From Antilocapra americana (taxonomy: Eukaryota; Chordata; Mammalia; Artiodactyla; Antilocapridae): a stretch of 64,000 bases of DNA. Both the position numbers and the translations under genes were made by a program. Of this stretch, positions 1 through 12,455 are shown piece by piece. Position 1 is the stretch's first letter. Every line of letters starts with the position of its first letter. The notes under the pieces are model-generated. The model searched no databases. It saw only the letters and a program-made list of their open reading frames with translations, and was not told the origin of the DNA. The stretch spans positions 40,438,863 through 40,502,862 of the forward strand of contig ML660201.1 in NCBI GenBank assembly GCA_007570785.1, written 5' to 3'.

Positions 1-184
1 TTTGGGAGACTGATACCTAAGTTTGCTCACACAATCATGTGGCTTCAAGTCCTTCTCTCCAGCTCCTTGTATGATGGAAGGATACATAAGCAGTTAGGGG
101 CACTAATGCATATTTTCCCATTTCTTACCATGGCAAACACTAGACTCTTCTTTAATTAGGATGGCTCTTTAATTAATCCTAACT

Positions 185-590
185 GAGGCTAGTATAGCAA
201 AATACCATAGTGGCTTAAACAAAAACATTCCTTTCTTTCTCACACCGCTCCTCAAGGTGGTTCTGGGTCAGTTATTTATTTCTTACAGTTCGGGAAGCTG
301 AGAAATCCAAGGTCAGGTTTCCAGCAGATCTGTTACTTAGTGAGGGTCCTCTTCCTGGCTCGCAGAGGACTGCTTTTTCTTCTCCTCTCTCTGTTGTCAC
401 AGGATGGAAAGAGAGAGCTCTGGTCTCCCTTCCTTTTCTTAGGAGGATTCTAATCCCCTTGTGGGACCCCACCCCCAGGACCTCATCTAAACCTATAACC
501 TCCCATAGCCTCACCCCCAGACATCATCACGTTGGAGTTTAGAACTTCAAAATATGAGTTTGAGGGGACACACACATTCAGTCCATAGCA
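185..590 (+). mobile_element. Old mammalian retroelement, family unresolved
   Basis: TTATTTCTTACAGTTCGGGA, GAGGGTCCTCTTCCTGGCTC, CATCACGTTGGAGTTTAGAA and CACATTCAGTCCATAGCAG form the order of a very common old mammalian repeat. It is LTR (MaLR) or L1-type; I cannot decide which. It contains only chance open frames. Confidence 0.6.
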
Positions 591-2310
591 GATGGCTTTT
601 TAAAACACACCAGCTGTGATTCCCAGAAAAACAAAACAAAAACCTTCCTGTGAGTAGGAGTGAAAGCAGAGGTTCTAATGAAGCAGCCCAGTGTACACAG
701 CCTAAATGAAGTGGAAAAAGCTCGAGGAGTTTTTGCTAAGGGGGTTCGTTTTTTTTCCCCTGTGCCTAGGATTTTTGAATCCTTTGTCAGCAGTTGTAAC
801 ACGTCCTTAGCTGCAACCACAAACATTTTCCAATGGAGGAGTGGTGATAACATTTTCACTGACCTAAAAATAATAATAATAATGATAATCGTGGCAGGGC
901 CAAAGGAAAAGCAGGAGATGTAATTTGCTGGTCAGCCTTGGTCAGCTGCCCACAGCAGCCGTGTCCTGCATGAGTCTTTAAATGAGTGATGCACATGGCT
1001 GCGGAGATCCCTGGAGGGTATGGGGGACGGCCCAGCCTCGGCCTCGTAGAGGAGCCGCACACGCAAACAAGAGCAGCACTGTGGACCTTCAGACTATGAG
1101 TGGTGGACTGCTTTCTTTGTGCCGTGTCACCCAGCAAAATAATCCTAAGAAAAGCGTTTTTGTTCAGCTCCTGGAACGAGAGAAGGGATTTGGGGAAGGA
1201 GTTTTCCCCCAACCTCTCTAAAAGCGTTTTGAAGTTGGCCCAGCAGTAGCTGTTTGGCAGATATAAGTTCAAAGTGAGCACAGGAGAGAGGGGTGGGATT
1301 TGTGGCATATAGAGGTTCTCGGTGGTTCTTGGTCATTTCGGGGTTCTTGTTGCATCTCTCACACTTAAAGGACAGCTGTTTCCGGCTCCCGGTCCCCTCC
1401 CAACACCTTCGTCTCTGTGCTGTCCCTTATAAATCCTCGAATGGTGGATGGGTGAGGAGGTCAGGGACGTGCACTCCCTCGTTTCAAGCTGTGAATGAGC
1501 ATCTGTGTTTCTTCATTTGCATCAGCACGGCCAGAGGGAGCTGCCTTTTCAGCACACCTGATGCTGTGTGTGGGTTTCAGGGGCCACTTGAGAAATATCA
1601 TAGATACGGACCAGTGGAAGTAAAGCTGCTGCTGCTTATACTGGAGCCATTTGGATGAGAAAGAGCAAAAAACATAACAGACAAAACCCACAAAAACCAG
1701 CTTAGGAGGTTCCAGTGACCCTTCGAAAAGAGAGAAGGGGAAGTGTCTGAGTGAGGCACATGCTCTGGCTTTGAGGAGAGAGAGAGAGCCATCTGGCAGA
1801 AGCTTCTGGGCTGAGCACAGGGCCGGGCAGCGGTGGTCTCCACGCCTTGATCCCTGCAAGGCTCTAGCAGACCCCCTCTGAGAGCCCAGCAGGTCTAGGC
1901 CTGTCCACACCGCCCCAGCCTCACTGCGCTACAAACACGACAAACACCGGCGCCCTTTACAAAGTGGGGGGAGCTCCATGGCTCCCTTGTGCAAATCCCT
2001 CAAGAGAGGAAATCTGTGTGAAGCCCCTGCTTCTGCCACTGCCTTCTTCTGGTCTCAGCATTCTTTGCTTTCCCTGTTAGGAGGATGGTTTCCTTTGTTA
2101 TGTTTTCACCTGGATGATCTAGGTGCTTTTATTTCGTCGTAGTATTTGAGGAGCTCGAGTTGGTTTTGTTCCAACTTTCTAAATCATCTGTGGCCATCCC
2201 TTGACTTGTGCAAGCTGAGATGGCCTCTGAGACTGCTCTCTGGTCCATCCTCCCTCTGAAGGTGGTGACCAAGGTCCTCACCTGAAGTTACTGGAGGGGA
2301 AGGCCCCAGC
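591..2310. other. Unique sequence, no gene seen
   Basis: Moderately GC-rich, non-repetitive by eye, with several overlapping short open frames on both strands (longest about 150 codons) that show no family resemblance. Nothing supportable. Confidence 0.6.
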
Positions 2311-2412
2311 ATTTACTGAGGACCCGTCGGTGCCAGGCACTGCGGTCGGCGGCTCCTGTCATCTGCAGAGCCAGCCTGTGAGGTCGTCATCATCAGTCCT
2401 GTCTTATAGGAA
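2311..2412 (-). mobile_element. MIR fragment, antisense
   Basis: TGCCAGGCACTGCGG and TGTGAGGTCGTCATCATCAG match the reversed MIR 3' half. Short. Confidence 0.6.
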
Positions 2413-3118
2413 ACCTGGGCGGATGTGGTGTCTTCTCCCTGAGCCTCACTGACTCTCACAGGGGTCTTTCCTGGCCAAGAACCTCCTGTCTTTTCCTGGT
2501 GGCAGAGGACCAGAGGCACTTTGTTTCTGCAGTATTAGTTTTTTTTTTTTTTCCTTTGTGAGCCCAAGGAGTGCTCCTGAAGACAGATCTTCCATTCGTT
2601 AGCATCCTCCTGGCAAGAGAAGCCATGGTGTGGCACTTCCCCCCAGCTGGCCAGTGCCAGCTTCCAAACAGGAAATTACCTTGGTGCTTTTCTTCCCCCC
2701 TATATCCCCCACCACCCATTAGGCTTATCTTTTCAAGAACATAAATCAGATCATATTATTTGGTCAAACCCTGCAGTGACTTCCATGAGGTCTATAAATT
2801 TGAACTGAAAAAGAATTATACCTTCATTTTCACTAACCTCCAACTGAAATTTAAATTTCCTTTTGTTACAAACGAGGGCAGCAAACCCCAGAGGTACCTG
2901 TGACTTTGTCACCAGAAGAAACCCTAATATTTTCTTTTCACATCACACTGGTTCTGTACATCCCTAGATATCATATATGCCCATGATTATTCTAGATGAC
3001 AGTAGTTATTAGACCCAACACCTGATCTTGTTGTTTAAAGTATGAACAAAGAAACCATGTTGCCATAGTTACATAAATTAGTTTTCTAATATGTTGGTAA
3101 CTATATTTTTATATGGTA

Positions 3119-3215
3119 TTCCTTCCTGGAGAATTCCACGGACAGAGGAGCCTGGTGGGATACAATCCATGGGATCACAAACAGTCGGACACAGCTGAGT
3201 AACTAACACACACAC
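3119..3215 (+). mobile_element. Bov-tA/BovA 3' fragment
   Basis: Only the tail half is present: CTGGAGAATTCCACGGACAG to GTCGGACACAGCTGAGTAAC, then a short CA run. It is 5'-truncated. Confidence 0.85.
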
Positions 3216-3354
3216 ATTTTTATATAATGGGATCCCTTAATCAGGAATGTGCCAAGGTAGAGTTGTGGGGGAGTAATGGGAAGTCATCCCATTTCAGGTG
3301 GTGCATTGGCTGAAGAATTTAAAAGCAATGGAAAGCCAGTTTCAAGTCTATCTT

Positions 3355-3615
3355 CCTTTTAAAATTTTTTTAAAATGTATTTTTGGTTGCTCTGGGTCTT
3401 TGTCACTACACATGAGCTTTCTCTAGTTGTGGAGTGGGGGCTACTCTCTAGCTGCGGTACGCAGGCTCTTCATTGCGATGGCTTCTCTTGTTGCAGAGCA
3501 CAGGCTTAGTTGTACCTGGGCATGTGGGATCTTCCTGGACCAGGGATCAATCTCATGTCCCCTGCATTGGCAGACAGATTATTCGTCACCTCTGGACGAC
3601 CAGGAAGTCCCCAAG
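3355..3615 (-). mobile_element. CHR-type tRNA-derived SINE, antisense
   Basis: Reverse of a cetartiodactyl tRNA-derived SINE. Features are the AT-rich end, the CTCTAGTTGTGGAGTGGGGG block, and the head CCTGCATTGGCAGACAGATT ending GACCAGGAAGTCCC. Older than the Bov-tA copies, since the family predates ruminants. Confidence 0.82.
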
Positions 3616-4337
3616 TTGGTCTCCTTTTTCTTATCACTGTATGCTGGCAACTCGAAACAACGTCAGTGATACTGTACTTCTCGCTGCCAGGATAAACCAC
3701 TCCCATTGTCCCCTGCCTCTGTATCCACATCTGTACCCTTTCATATTTCTAATTTGGGGGGGTGGTGTTTGTGTCATTTAAAAATATTTTGTAAAAAAAA
3801 AAAAAAAAACAGTCCACAGGCTTCAGGAGGCTGATCAAGAGACCCATGGTGCAAAAATAATTAAGACTTGGAAAAAAATACAGATCCACTTTCCTTGGCC
3901 TACAGGGCCCTGTATACCTGCCTGCCTGCTAACCGTGTTTCTCTCTTGGGACTTTCTAGCAAATCAGAACTTTCTGATGCTCCTCAAGCAACCCAGGTTC
4001 ATTCCTGTCCTTTCTCTTTCCCCAAACTTGGCTCCCACCTTTTTCTGACCTCAGTTTTCAATGCCACCTTCCCATAGGGGCCACCCCTCACATCCCTGGC
4101 TAAGGTAGGCCAGCCCTCCCGCAGTGTTTTTCTTGTAAGTATCGCTATGGAAGCATCCATTGTTCTTATTTACTGTCATCCTGAAAGGTAAATCCCTAAG
4201 CACAGAACAGAACTCCCACTGTCCTAACCCCTGCTGTAGTCCCAGCCCTTGGCACCTTGACAGGTGCGGACAGGGACTCAGTGTCCTTTGGGCTGAGTTT
4301 GCGTCTCTTGAACTTTCCACAGTAGCAGCCAGTTGAC

Positions 4338-4462
4338 CATGTATCTTTTGTTGTCGTTTGGCCATGGCCATGCCGTGCAGCTTGCAGGATCTTACTTCCC
4401 TAATCAAGGATCTAACCAGTGAAAGCACTGAAACCTAACCACTAGACCACCAGGGAATTCCC
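4338..4462 (-). mobile_element. CHR-type SINE fragment, antisense
   Basis: GGCCATGGCCATGCCGTGCA, CTTACTTCCCTAATCAAGGA and CTAGACCACCAGGGAATTCC follow the reversed consensus. About 125 bp. Confidence 0.8.
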
Positions 4463-5984
4463 TTTTATATGTGTATAAGTTTAATCACTAGGCTTAAAGA
4501 CTAAAATAGTTCCTTCAAAACCTAGGAAAATGTATTCAACTACAAAAATGCATGTGGGTACAGTGAATGTGTTGTGTAACAAACAGGGAAGGAAAGAAGA
4601 AACTTCTCAAATGTAATTTATAGGTGAGAAAATGGTACCAGATTTTCTCTCCCATCTTCTTTGGTGTTGTGTTGGTTTGGAGAAAGCAGCAGAAATCTTG
4701 ACTCAAAGCACCTTAGACAGTGGTCTCCCAGAGTAAGAAGGATAGGTGTAGGATGGTTCCTGATTGATTCACTCAGTTATTCAACTCTTACCCAAAACCC
4801 AGAATCCACACTGTTTAGGTTGATGCCCCTCATGGTTGCAAAGTGGCTGCCAGTTGCCACTGAGACAGTGTGCTTACATTTTCTTCCCTTTAGTATGATT
4901 GGGCTCATTAAGTCACAGGCTTATCCCTGTGCCAGTAACAACCCCCAGAGAGATACCATGCAGACTGATTCACATTATGCAGTTGGTGTGAGGTGAATAT
5001 TTGCGTTAAACAGGGTTTCCAAAGGAAGCGACTAAGGAGATGCTGGGAAGGCAGTATCCTTCCTATTATGGATCCCGCAGTGTCCATTACAGTATAGCTC
5101 TTTTAAAAATCAAATTTCGTTGTTGTTTCAGTGTTGAGGAATAGCCACTTAGAATGGGTTCTGATGGAGACAGTTTTAATCTTTCTATATTTTTCAAATG
5201 CATGGGCCTTTTTTCTTTGAGAAAAATTAAAAAAAAAAAAGATTGCCTTTATCTTGGCCTTGTTCGTCAGTCATGTGACCTGGCAACTGCAGACTTGGAT
5301 GCTTATGTAAGAGGCTTTCGTCTCCATGGTTTTAAAGGGAGCGTGTGCACCAGGGATTTGGGAAAGCTCTAATATAAATTTTCAAAGAAATAACATTGCT
5401 TAGACCTTACTTAGATTATGAAGAAGCGAGTCAGTTGATCTTGGGAGGCAGAGCAAAGCCTCTAACTGAGGCTCTGGAAAGCCTCTTTTTTTTTTTTTTA
5501 ATTCCATTTTTATTACAGCAAAAGTGTCAGCTGCTCTTGTGACAGAACCTAAGAAAGTTAAAAAAAAAATCTGAAGGTGGAATAGAATTTGATTCACTTT
5601 AGGAAAATTATAAGACAAAAGATGCAAGTAAATGAGGGGACTTGTTTATATATTATATAAATATGCAGATGTGCAGAGAAAGGTCTGGAAAGTGAGCCAG
5701 TGTGCAGCAGAGGTGGAATGCACCAGGAGTGAAGGGAAATAATGGGGACTGGGACGTATTGTAGAGGAAGGAAGGGGGCATGGGGAGCCTGAGGGGATTC
5801 AAGTCATATTTGTAAGGAGGCTAATAAAAGGAGCGTTAATAAAAAAGGGAGTCTGTTATTAGCAGTGATTAGATCTGATGGCTTAAGAGTCCTTCAGCCC
5901 CACGTTGGTATTTGAAGACTCTGGGGTAAAGACTAGAGAAAGAAGTTGAGATTTCTAAAAATATTGAGTTATTGTTCTTCTGAA

Positions 5985-6174
5985 AGAAAGTGAAAATGAA
6001 AGTCGCTCAGTCGTGTGACCCCATGGACTATGCAGTCGATGAAATTCTCCAGATCGGGATACTGGAGTGGGTAGCCTTTCCCTTCTCCAGGGGATCTTCC
6101 CAACCCAGAGATTGAACCCAGGTCTCCCACATTGCGGGTGGATTCTTTACCAGCTGAGCCACAGGGGAAGCCCT
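5985..6174 (-). mobile_element. Bov-tA SINE, antisense
   Basis: Reverse-orientation element from GAAAGTGAAAATGAAAGTCG to GAGCCACAGGGGAAGCCC. Well preserved; no clean duplication seen. Confidence 0.9.
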
Positions 6175-6949
6175 AGTCTTCTGGACCGAAGTTATTTTCT
6201 TCCTTTTCCTCCTCCCCTCGTTTTCCCCGAGCTTCCTTTATCTTCCTGAGTAACGTGTGTTTCATGCACCTTGGTGCTCTTCGGTGGTGCCACCTCCAAG
6301 GATTGGCTGGTTACAGAGTCAGATGCCCAGCCCCCCAGTAGACCACCCCAGTGTCTACTGGATCAGGCCCCCACTCCTGTGTATCCTGCCTCAGCTCCGA
6401 GCCCCTCGGCAGTGGTCTGTGGGGTTAACGCTTAGTGAAATGATGCACTTGGGACCATGAAAGAGCCTTTTGAAAGCCAAATAGTGAAACTGGAAAATGA
6501 CACTTGTCTCTAGGGGTGTAAGCTTTAGAAATTAAATTTCCTTTTATTTTAGGGTTAAGGGTAAATATTCAAAATGCCTTTACCGATGGCAGCTTTCATC
6601 CATCATCTGTACCACCTATATCACAAGTAAAAGAGAGATGTGATTCAGCATTAATTACAGCTCCCCCACCCCCGCCATTGTCTGTGGTTTATGCTGCAGT
6701 CATTTAAGGGACAGGCAGCTGAGAGCACTTGTGTTTGTATCAGTAAAGGTCCGTTTATTGCTACCAAGATGAAATATTTGTAAAGAGACAGACAATACAT
6801 GTCTGGATTCATATTCCTCCACTTTTGTGGGAAAGTCGTTTTATTCCCTGCATAAAAATGGGGACAGTAATCTATCTTGACAGGCTGAAGCCTTTCTCAT
6901 TGCAATGAAAACCCTTCAGTGAGTGCCGGCATCCCTCCCTCCTGCCCCT

Positions 6950-8095
6950 CACCTCCACCTCTCTCCTCCCCACTGTGGTCAGCCCGTTCACTTCGGGATC
7001 CACTCCAGTCTGGAGTCCTCCCCTAGCCCTCCTCTGACCTTGTAGCCATACGTCATATGTTGCTATCAAATATGTAACCCACCTGCCTTGGCTCCCAGGT
7101 TTTGTCATGGCCACATCTAACGGCTCGTTTCCCACCCTGACCTCTGCTGACTGTTCCTGGTTCAGCTCCCCCTCCTGTGTGGCCTCTATGACCACACATG
7201 CTCCTATTTCATCCTCATCTTTCTGGCCGCTGTGCTTGGATTCCTTCACAGGTTCCTCTTCCTGTGGCCATCCCTTAGAAGGGGGATGTCCTCCTGGGCC
7301 CTGAGTGAGGCTCCCTGGACGGCTGCATTTGAATGTCTCCCCAGACTTCACACTTACTGTGTCTAAGACACAACTCCCCCCCACCCCCCGCCACCCCACT
7401 CCACCAGATCCACAGCCCCTCAAGGTATTTCTGTCCCTGACTGGTACCTCTCAGTTCCACAGCCAGGAGTCTGGGTGGTAGCACAGCCTTCCACTCCTTC
7501 CCCTAGTTTCCCCACACTGAATCTGTCTCCAAGTCTCAGCCTGTCTGCCCCAGTACCTCTTTGTTTGCTGAGGCCACTCTATCTTTGACCTGCATTCCTG
7601 CTGCCAGCTGGATCTATCTGCCTCCTTTCTCCCTATCACATCTGTTCCCCACATGAAGCCAGAAGGACCTTCCTGAAACACAAGTTGGGTTGTCACTCTG
7701 CTACTCTACACCTTTTGCTGCCACTTCCTGTTCCCTCTAGAGAGAGCCAGATGATAAAGCCTGCTTCTTAAATGTGGCTTTCAAGACCCAGCCCCTGCCT
7801 GCCTTTGCATCCTTCCCCAGTCCCCTTTTCCCTCTGAACCTCCTTGATCATAGTCCTGTCCACTTCCTGGTCCTTCTATACTCTTCTTTCCTTCATCCTA
7901 TCTTTGCCTGATTGTTGTTCAGGTCTCAGCTTTCACTGTAACTTCCACTCAGAAGTCATCCCTGACCCTCAAGAAGTGTGATGTGCCCTTTCTGGAGGCT
8001 TCCATAGGAGCCTGTGCTTTCATTTGCTTTGTAAGTCCCTGCAATGCCCAGCAGAACTCTTGGTGCACAGGATGTGCTCACAGATACTCAACAAA
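6950..8095 (+). mobile_element. L2-like LINE remnant(s)
   Basis: The part 7640-8095 follows the L2 3' region: CTTCCTGAAACACAAGTTGG, TTTCAAGACCCAGCCCC, GTTCAGGTCTCAGCTTTCAC and CACAGATACTCAACAAAG near the end. 6950-7640 is C/T-rich with similar character and may be more L2 or a second copy. The 183-codon minus-strand open frame here is a by-product of base composition. Confidence 0.6.
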
Positions 8096-9674
8096 GAAAA
8101 ACAAGAATGAGGATTCATAGCATGTGAAAGAGGCTCTGAAAATTCTAAAACATTAATTTCAGTTCGTAACAGAACTATAATAAAAACTTGGCAAGAAAAT
8201 AATGAGGTAACTCAGTTATGTTTTTGTGAGCTTTCTTATACACAGTCACCAGACCCCTTTGGTGGTAGATTTCTGATTCTCATATTCCCTGGAATTTCCT
8301 CTGATGATGTTCTGTCATCCATTCTTTTCTATCTGCACCCCTTGCTCAGGTGCTAAGAGAACAGTGCTGCACTGAAAGAAATAAGAAGCAAGGTTCATAA
8401 TATATACAGATTTCCATCTTTGGATCAAAATCAATATTTAAAAATCTGTACCGTTTCAAAGAGGTTTTATTTTTGTAAACACGAAATCCCTTAAACTTCA
8501 GATAGAGACTCAGCTGAAGCCATCTTTGGCTATTCTTAGCCTTTGCTCTTACTGTTTTTTCAAGGCCGTGCATGATCTATACATCCATTGAGCAGTCTGG
8601 CTTCCTCTTTGGGAAGTAATAATTCTGGTGAGTCAGGGGGATGGTTGGTAAGATAAAGTGGACATTTCAGATCAGGGTTTGATGAATCAGGCAGCTGAGC
8701 CTGAAGCTGGAAAGATTACCCACTGCATACTTCACATTTTCTTCTCCAAGTTGACCATTAAGAATGACATATTGTACAAATGGGTTTTTTTTTTTTTTTT
8801 TTTGCAGCATTTGAATCAGCTTGTGACAATTCTGTAGGGTTTTTTCCTTTAATCTCATGAAATAAAAGAGAACTAGTCATGATTTTGATCTACAGAAGTA
8901 AGGGGACCAGGCCTGTTCCTTCCTGCTGATGCATTTGAGAAAACACATGTCACACAGCAGTTTGTCTCATGTGTGTATGCATGAGTATGAATGTATGACC
9001 TCCAAAGGGGAGAGCGGCGTGTTTGGGCTCAGGTGACATGCCAGGCTGTGCCCCCCAGGGTCAGGTCACTGACGGTCAGTGTGGTAGGTCCAAAGGTCCT
9101 TTTTTTCCAGACCTCTGATATCTCTGGGCTCTGATTCAACCCAACGAAGCTACAAGGGGAATAAGCAGAAGGATATTTAGATTCTTCCTCCTCTGAGATA
9201 AAAGCCCTTTATGTGAAAAGAAAGCAATGAATAATGAAATAAGATTAGGGTCTGCAAAGAGCCGTGGGGCCTCCAAGACCTCATCCTGGAGTGTACTCAA
9301 GAAGTTTCTTGTTTCCACACTGGGGCATTTTTGATGGAGTGACACACATCTCTCTCTTGCAGTGGGCTTTTCCTGCACAAGGAGGAGCCTAAGGAAGGTC
9401 CAGGGTTGGGAAACGTTGGGGTAGGAGCAGAATGAGTCAGATGGTAGAGGGGACTCACAGATGTCCATGGCCAACTCCGAGGGTGAGGGTCCAGGGACAG
9501 AAGGCAATGGGCCAGACTGACAAGGCTGGACTCTACCCAGAAGCCCTGGAGTTTTCTGTCCTGTGTGTGATATGACTCAGCCTAATACTATGAGCCACTG
9601 TTAAAAAATAAATTTTATAGATACATGATGGACAGATGGACATTAGTATATATAGAGATAGACAAGACCAGAAA
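8096..9674. other. Unique sequence, no gene seen
   Basis: Includes a T run near 8786-8802. No exon-like conservation signal can be judged by eye. Confidence 0.6.
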
Positions 9675-11043
9675 TATATAGAAAACTATAAAACACTGAT
9701 GAAAGAAATCAAAGATGACACAAATAGATGGAGAAATATTCCATGTTCATGGATTGGAAGAATCAATATAATGAAAATGAGTATACTACCCAAAGCAATC
9801 TATAAATTCAATGCAATCCCTATCAAGCTACCAACAGTATTTTCCAGAGAACTAGAACAAATAATTTCATAATTTGTATGGAAATACAAAAAACCTTGAA
9901 TAACCAAAGCAATCTTGAGAAAGAAGAATGGAACTAGAGGAATCAATCTGCCTGACTTTAGGCTATACTACAAAGCCACAGTCATCAAGACAGAATGGTA
10001 CTGGCACAAAGACAGAAACATAGATCAGTGGAACAAAATAGAACACCCAGAGATAAATCCATGCACCTATGGACACCTTATCTTTGACAAAGGAAGCAAG
10101 AATATAAAATGGAGAAAAGACAATTTCTTTAACAAGTGGTACTGGGAAAACTGGTCAACCATTTGTAAAAGAATGAAACTAGAACACTTTCTAACACCAT
10201 ACACAAAAATAAATTCAAAATGGATTAAAGATCTCAATGTCAGACCAGAAACTATAAAACTCCTAGAGGAAAACATAGGCAAAACACTCTCTGATATAAA
10301 TCACAGCAGGATCCTCTATGACCCACCTCCCAGAGTAATGGTAATAAAAGCAAAAATAAACAAATGAGACGTAATTAACTTAAAAGCTTTTGCACAACAA
10401 AGGAAACTATAAGCAAGGTGAAAAGACAGCCTTTGGAATGAGAGAAAATAATAGCAAACAAAGCAACTGACAAAGAATTAATCTAAAAAATATACAAGCA
10501 GCTCATGCAGCTCAATTCCAAAAAAGTAAACAATCCAATAAAAAAATGGGCCAAAGAACTAAACAGACATTTTTCCAAAGAGGACATACAGGTGGCTAAC
10601 AGACACATGAAAAGATGCTCAACATCACTCATTATCAGAGAAATACAAATCAAAACCACAATGAAGTACCATCTCATGCCAGTCAGAATGGCTATCTTCC
10701 AAAAGTCTACAAACAATAAATGCTGGAGAGGGTGCAGGGGAAAGGGAACCAACCCTCTTACACTGTTGGTGAGAATGCAAACTAGTACAGCCACTATGGA
10801 GAACAGTGAGGAGATTCCTTAAAAAACTGGAAATAGAACTGCCATATGACCCAGCAATCCCACTGCTGGGCATACACACCAAGGAAACCAGAATTGAAAA
10901 AGACACGTTTGTACCCCAGTATTCATCACAGCACTGTTTACAATAGCCAGGACGTGGAGGCACCTAGATGTCCATTGGCAGATGAATGGATACGAAAGCT
11001 GTGGTACAGATACACAATGGAATATTACTCAGCTATTTTTTAA
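9675..11043 (+). pseudogene. Decayed L1 ORF2 C-terminal coding remnant
   Basis: Conceptual translation gives L1 ORF2 C-terminal sequence in pieces (for example the block around [16 protein letters not shown]). The frame is broken by nonsense changes at 9870-9872 (CAA to TAA), 9897-9899 (CGA to TGA) and 10365-10367 (TGG to TGA), judged against the L1 consensus from memory. Further ORF2 stretches, about 10505-10822 and 10846-11043, lie in other frames, so at least two indels are present. The reverse transcriptase core and endonuclease are missing through 5' truncation. It cannot make an active protein. Confidence 0.85.
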
Positions 11044-11562
11044 TGCACTAAAAGTTAAATTTAATGCATTAAATTATTTTTAGAATGCATTTGAGTCAGT
11101 TCTAATGAGATAGATAAAACTGGAACCTATTATACAGAGTGAAGTAGGTCAGAAAGAAGAATGCCAATACAGTATATTAACGCATATATATGGAATTTAG
11201 AAAGATGGTAACGATGACCCTTATATGCGAGACAACAAAAGAGACCGAGATGTTAAGAAGAGACTTTTGGACTCTGTGGGAGAAGGTGAGGGTGGGATGA
11301 TTTGAGAGACTAGCATTGAAACATGTATATTACCATATGTGAAATAGATCACCAGTCCAGGTTCAATGCATGAGACAGGGCACGCAGGGCCAGTGCACTG
11401 GGATGATCCTGAGGGATGCGATGGAGATGGAGGTGGGAGGGGGGTTCAGGCTGGGGGACACATGTACACCCATGGCTGATTCATGTCAGTGTGGCAAAAA
11501 CCACTGCAATATTGTAAAGTAATTAGCCTCCAATTAAAATAAATTAATTAATTTTAAAAAAT
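9675..11562 (+). mobile_element. 5'-truncated bovine L1 (3' ~1.9 kb)
   Basis: This is the sense-strand 3' part of a ruminant L1: the C-terminal part of ORF2, then the 3' UTR with the usual GGGTTCAGG-like block near 11440 and the terminal AATTAGCCTCCAATTAAAAT at 11521-11540. The tail is A/T-rich and simple. Recognisable L1 homology starts near 9675; 9610-9674 is uncertain. A 9-bp match, TTAAAAAAT, occurs at 9601-9609 and 11554-11562 and may be the target-site duplication, but it is low complexity. Confidence 0.9.
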
Positions 11563-11757
11563 GACTTGCTGAAAAGTAGTTTATCTCTGGGGATAGACTT
11601 TTATCTGCAAAGTTCATATGTAACTTATACACTAAAAAACACAAAATAACAAGGTTTTGTTTTGTTTTTGTTTATTCTTTAAGAAAAGAGAGTATTGGAG
11701 GGAAAACCGAGGAAAGAAAACCCATTAGGAGGCTACTGAATAGTCCAGGGGAGGGGA

Positions 11758-11978
11758 TGGGTTTCCCTGGTGGTCCAGCTGATCAAGAATCCACCTGCCA
11801 GTGCAGGAAACAAAAGAGCCGAGGGTTTGATTCCGGAGTCAGGAAGATCCCCTGGAGGAGGAAATGGCAACCCACTCCAGTGTTCTTGCCTGGAGAATCC
11901 CACAGACAGAGGAGCCTAGCAAGCTACAGTCCATGGGGTCCCAAAGAATAGGACATGACTGAGCGTGCACGCAAGATG
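11758..11978 (+). mobile_element. Bov-tA SINE with 12-bp duplication
   Basis: Contains the tRNA-derived head (TTCCCTGGTGGTCCAG) and the BovB-derived tail (GAGGAGCCTAGCAAGCTACA). A perfect 12-bp direct repeat CAGGGGAGGGGA flanks it at 11746-11757 and 11979-11990. Confidence 0.92.
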
Positions 11979-12261
11979 CAGGGGAGGGGACCAGGGCACA
12001 GGAACAGAGCAGAAGAGAAGTGGCTGATGAAGTGAGGCCCGTGGTGCCTGAAGCCAGGCAGGGCAGGAGGGATGATCAACGCAGTCTCCTTGTTTCAGTA
12101 AGTGGGGCGGAGGTAAATGGAGGAGCAAAGTGGAGATAGACTGCCCTTGGACACAGAAGCCGTGGAGGCTGGGGGACACAGGCACCCTCGAGCACACAGC
12201 TGGGGCCCTCATGTAGACTCTGCAGGCGACATGGTGAACAGGCAGACAGGCCATCCTGGGA

Positions 12262-12455
12262 TCCAGACTGCCTGGTTTTGGGTCTCTGCTCTGTCATTTA
12301 CTAACCGTATGACCTTACACAAGTTACTTGACCTCTCTTGTGCCTCAGATGCCCCATCTGTATGTGGGCATACAGGTAGTATAATAATATCATCTCCCTC
12401 GTAAGACTGTTACATGGACTAGATGAGTTACTGCGAGTGAAGTGCCTGACATTTG
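12262..12455 (+). mobile_element. MIR, sense
   Basis: CCAGACTGCCTGGTTTTGGG, ACACAAGTTACTTGACCTCT and TGCCTCAGATGCCCCATCTG follow the MIR consensus across nearly its whole length. Confidence 0.88.

Larger units (their letters stand above)
2413..5984. other. Mostly unique sequence between short SINE fragments
   Basis: Apart from the SINE pieces at 3119-3215, 3355-3615 and 4338-4462 and A/T runs (for example 3792-3809), I see no gene, RNA or regulatory signal. Confidence 0.6.

Noticed and set aside
6872..7423. 183-codon open frame on the minus strand
   Set aside because: It lies opposite a C/T-rich L2-like segment; the product is Gly/Glu/Arg-rich with no domain, and the composition explains the lack of stops.
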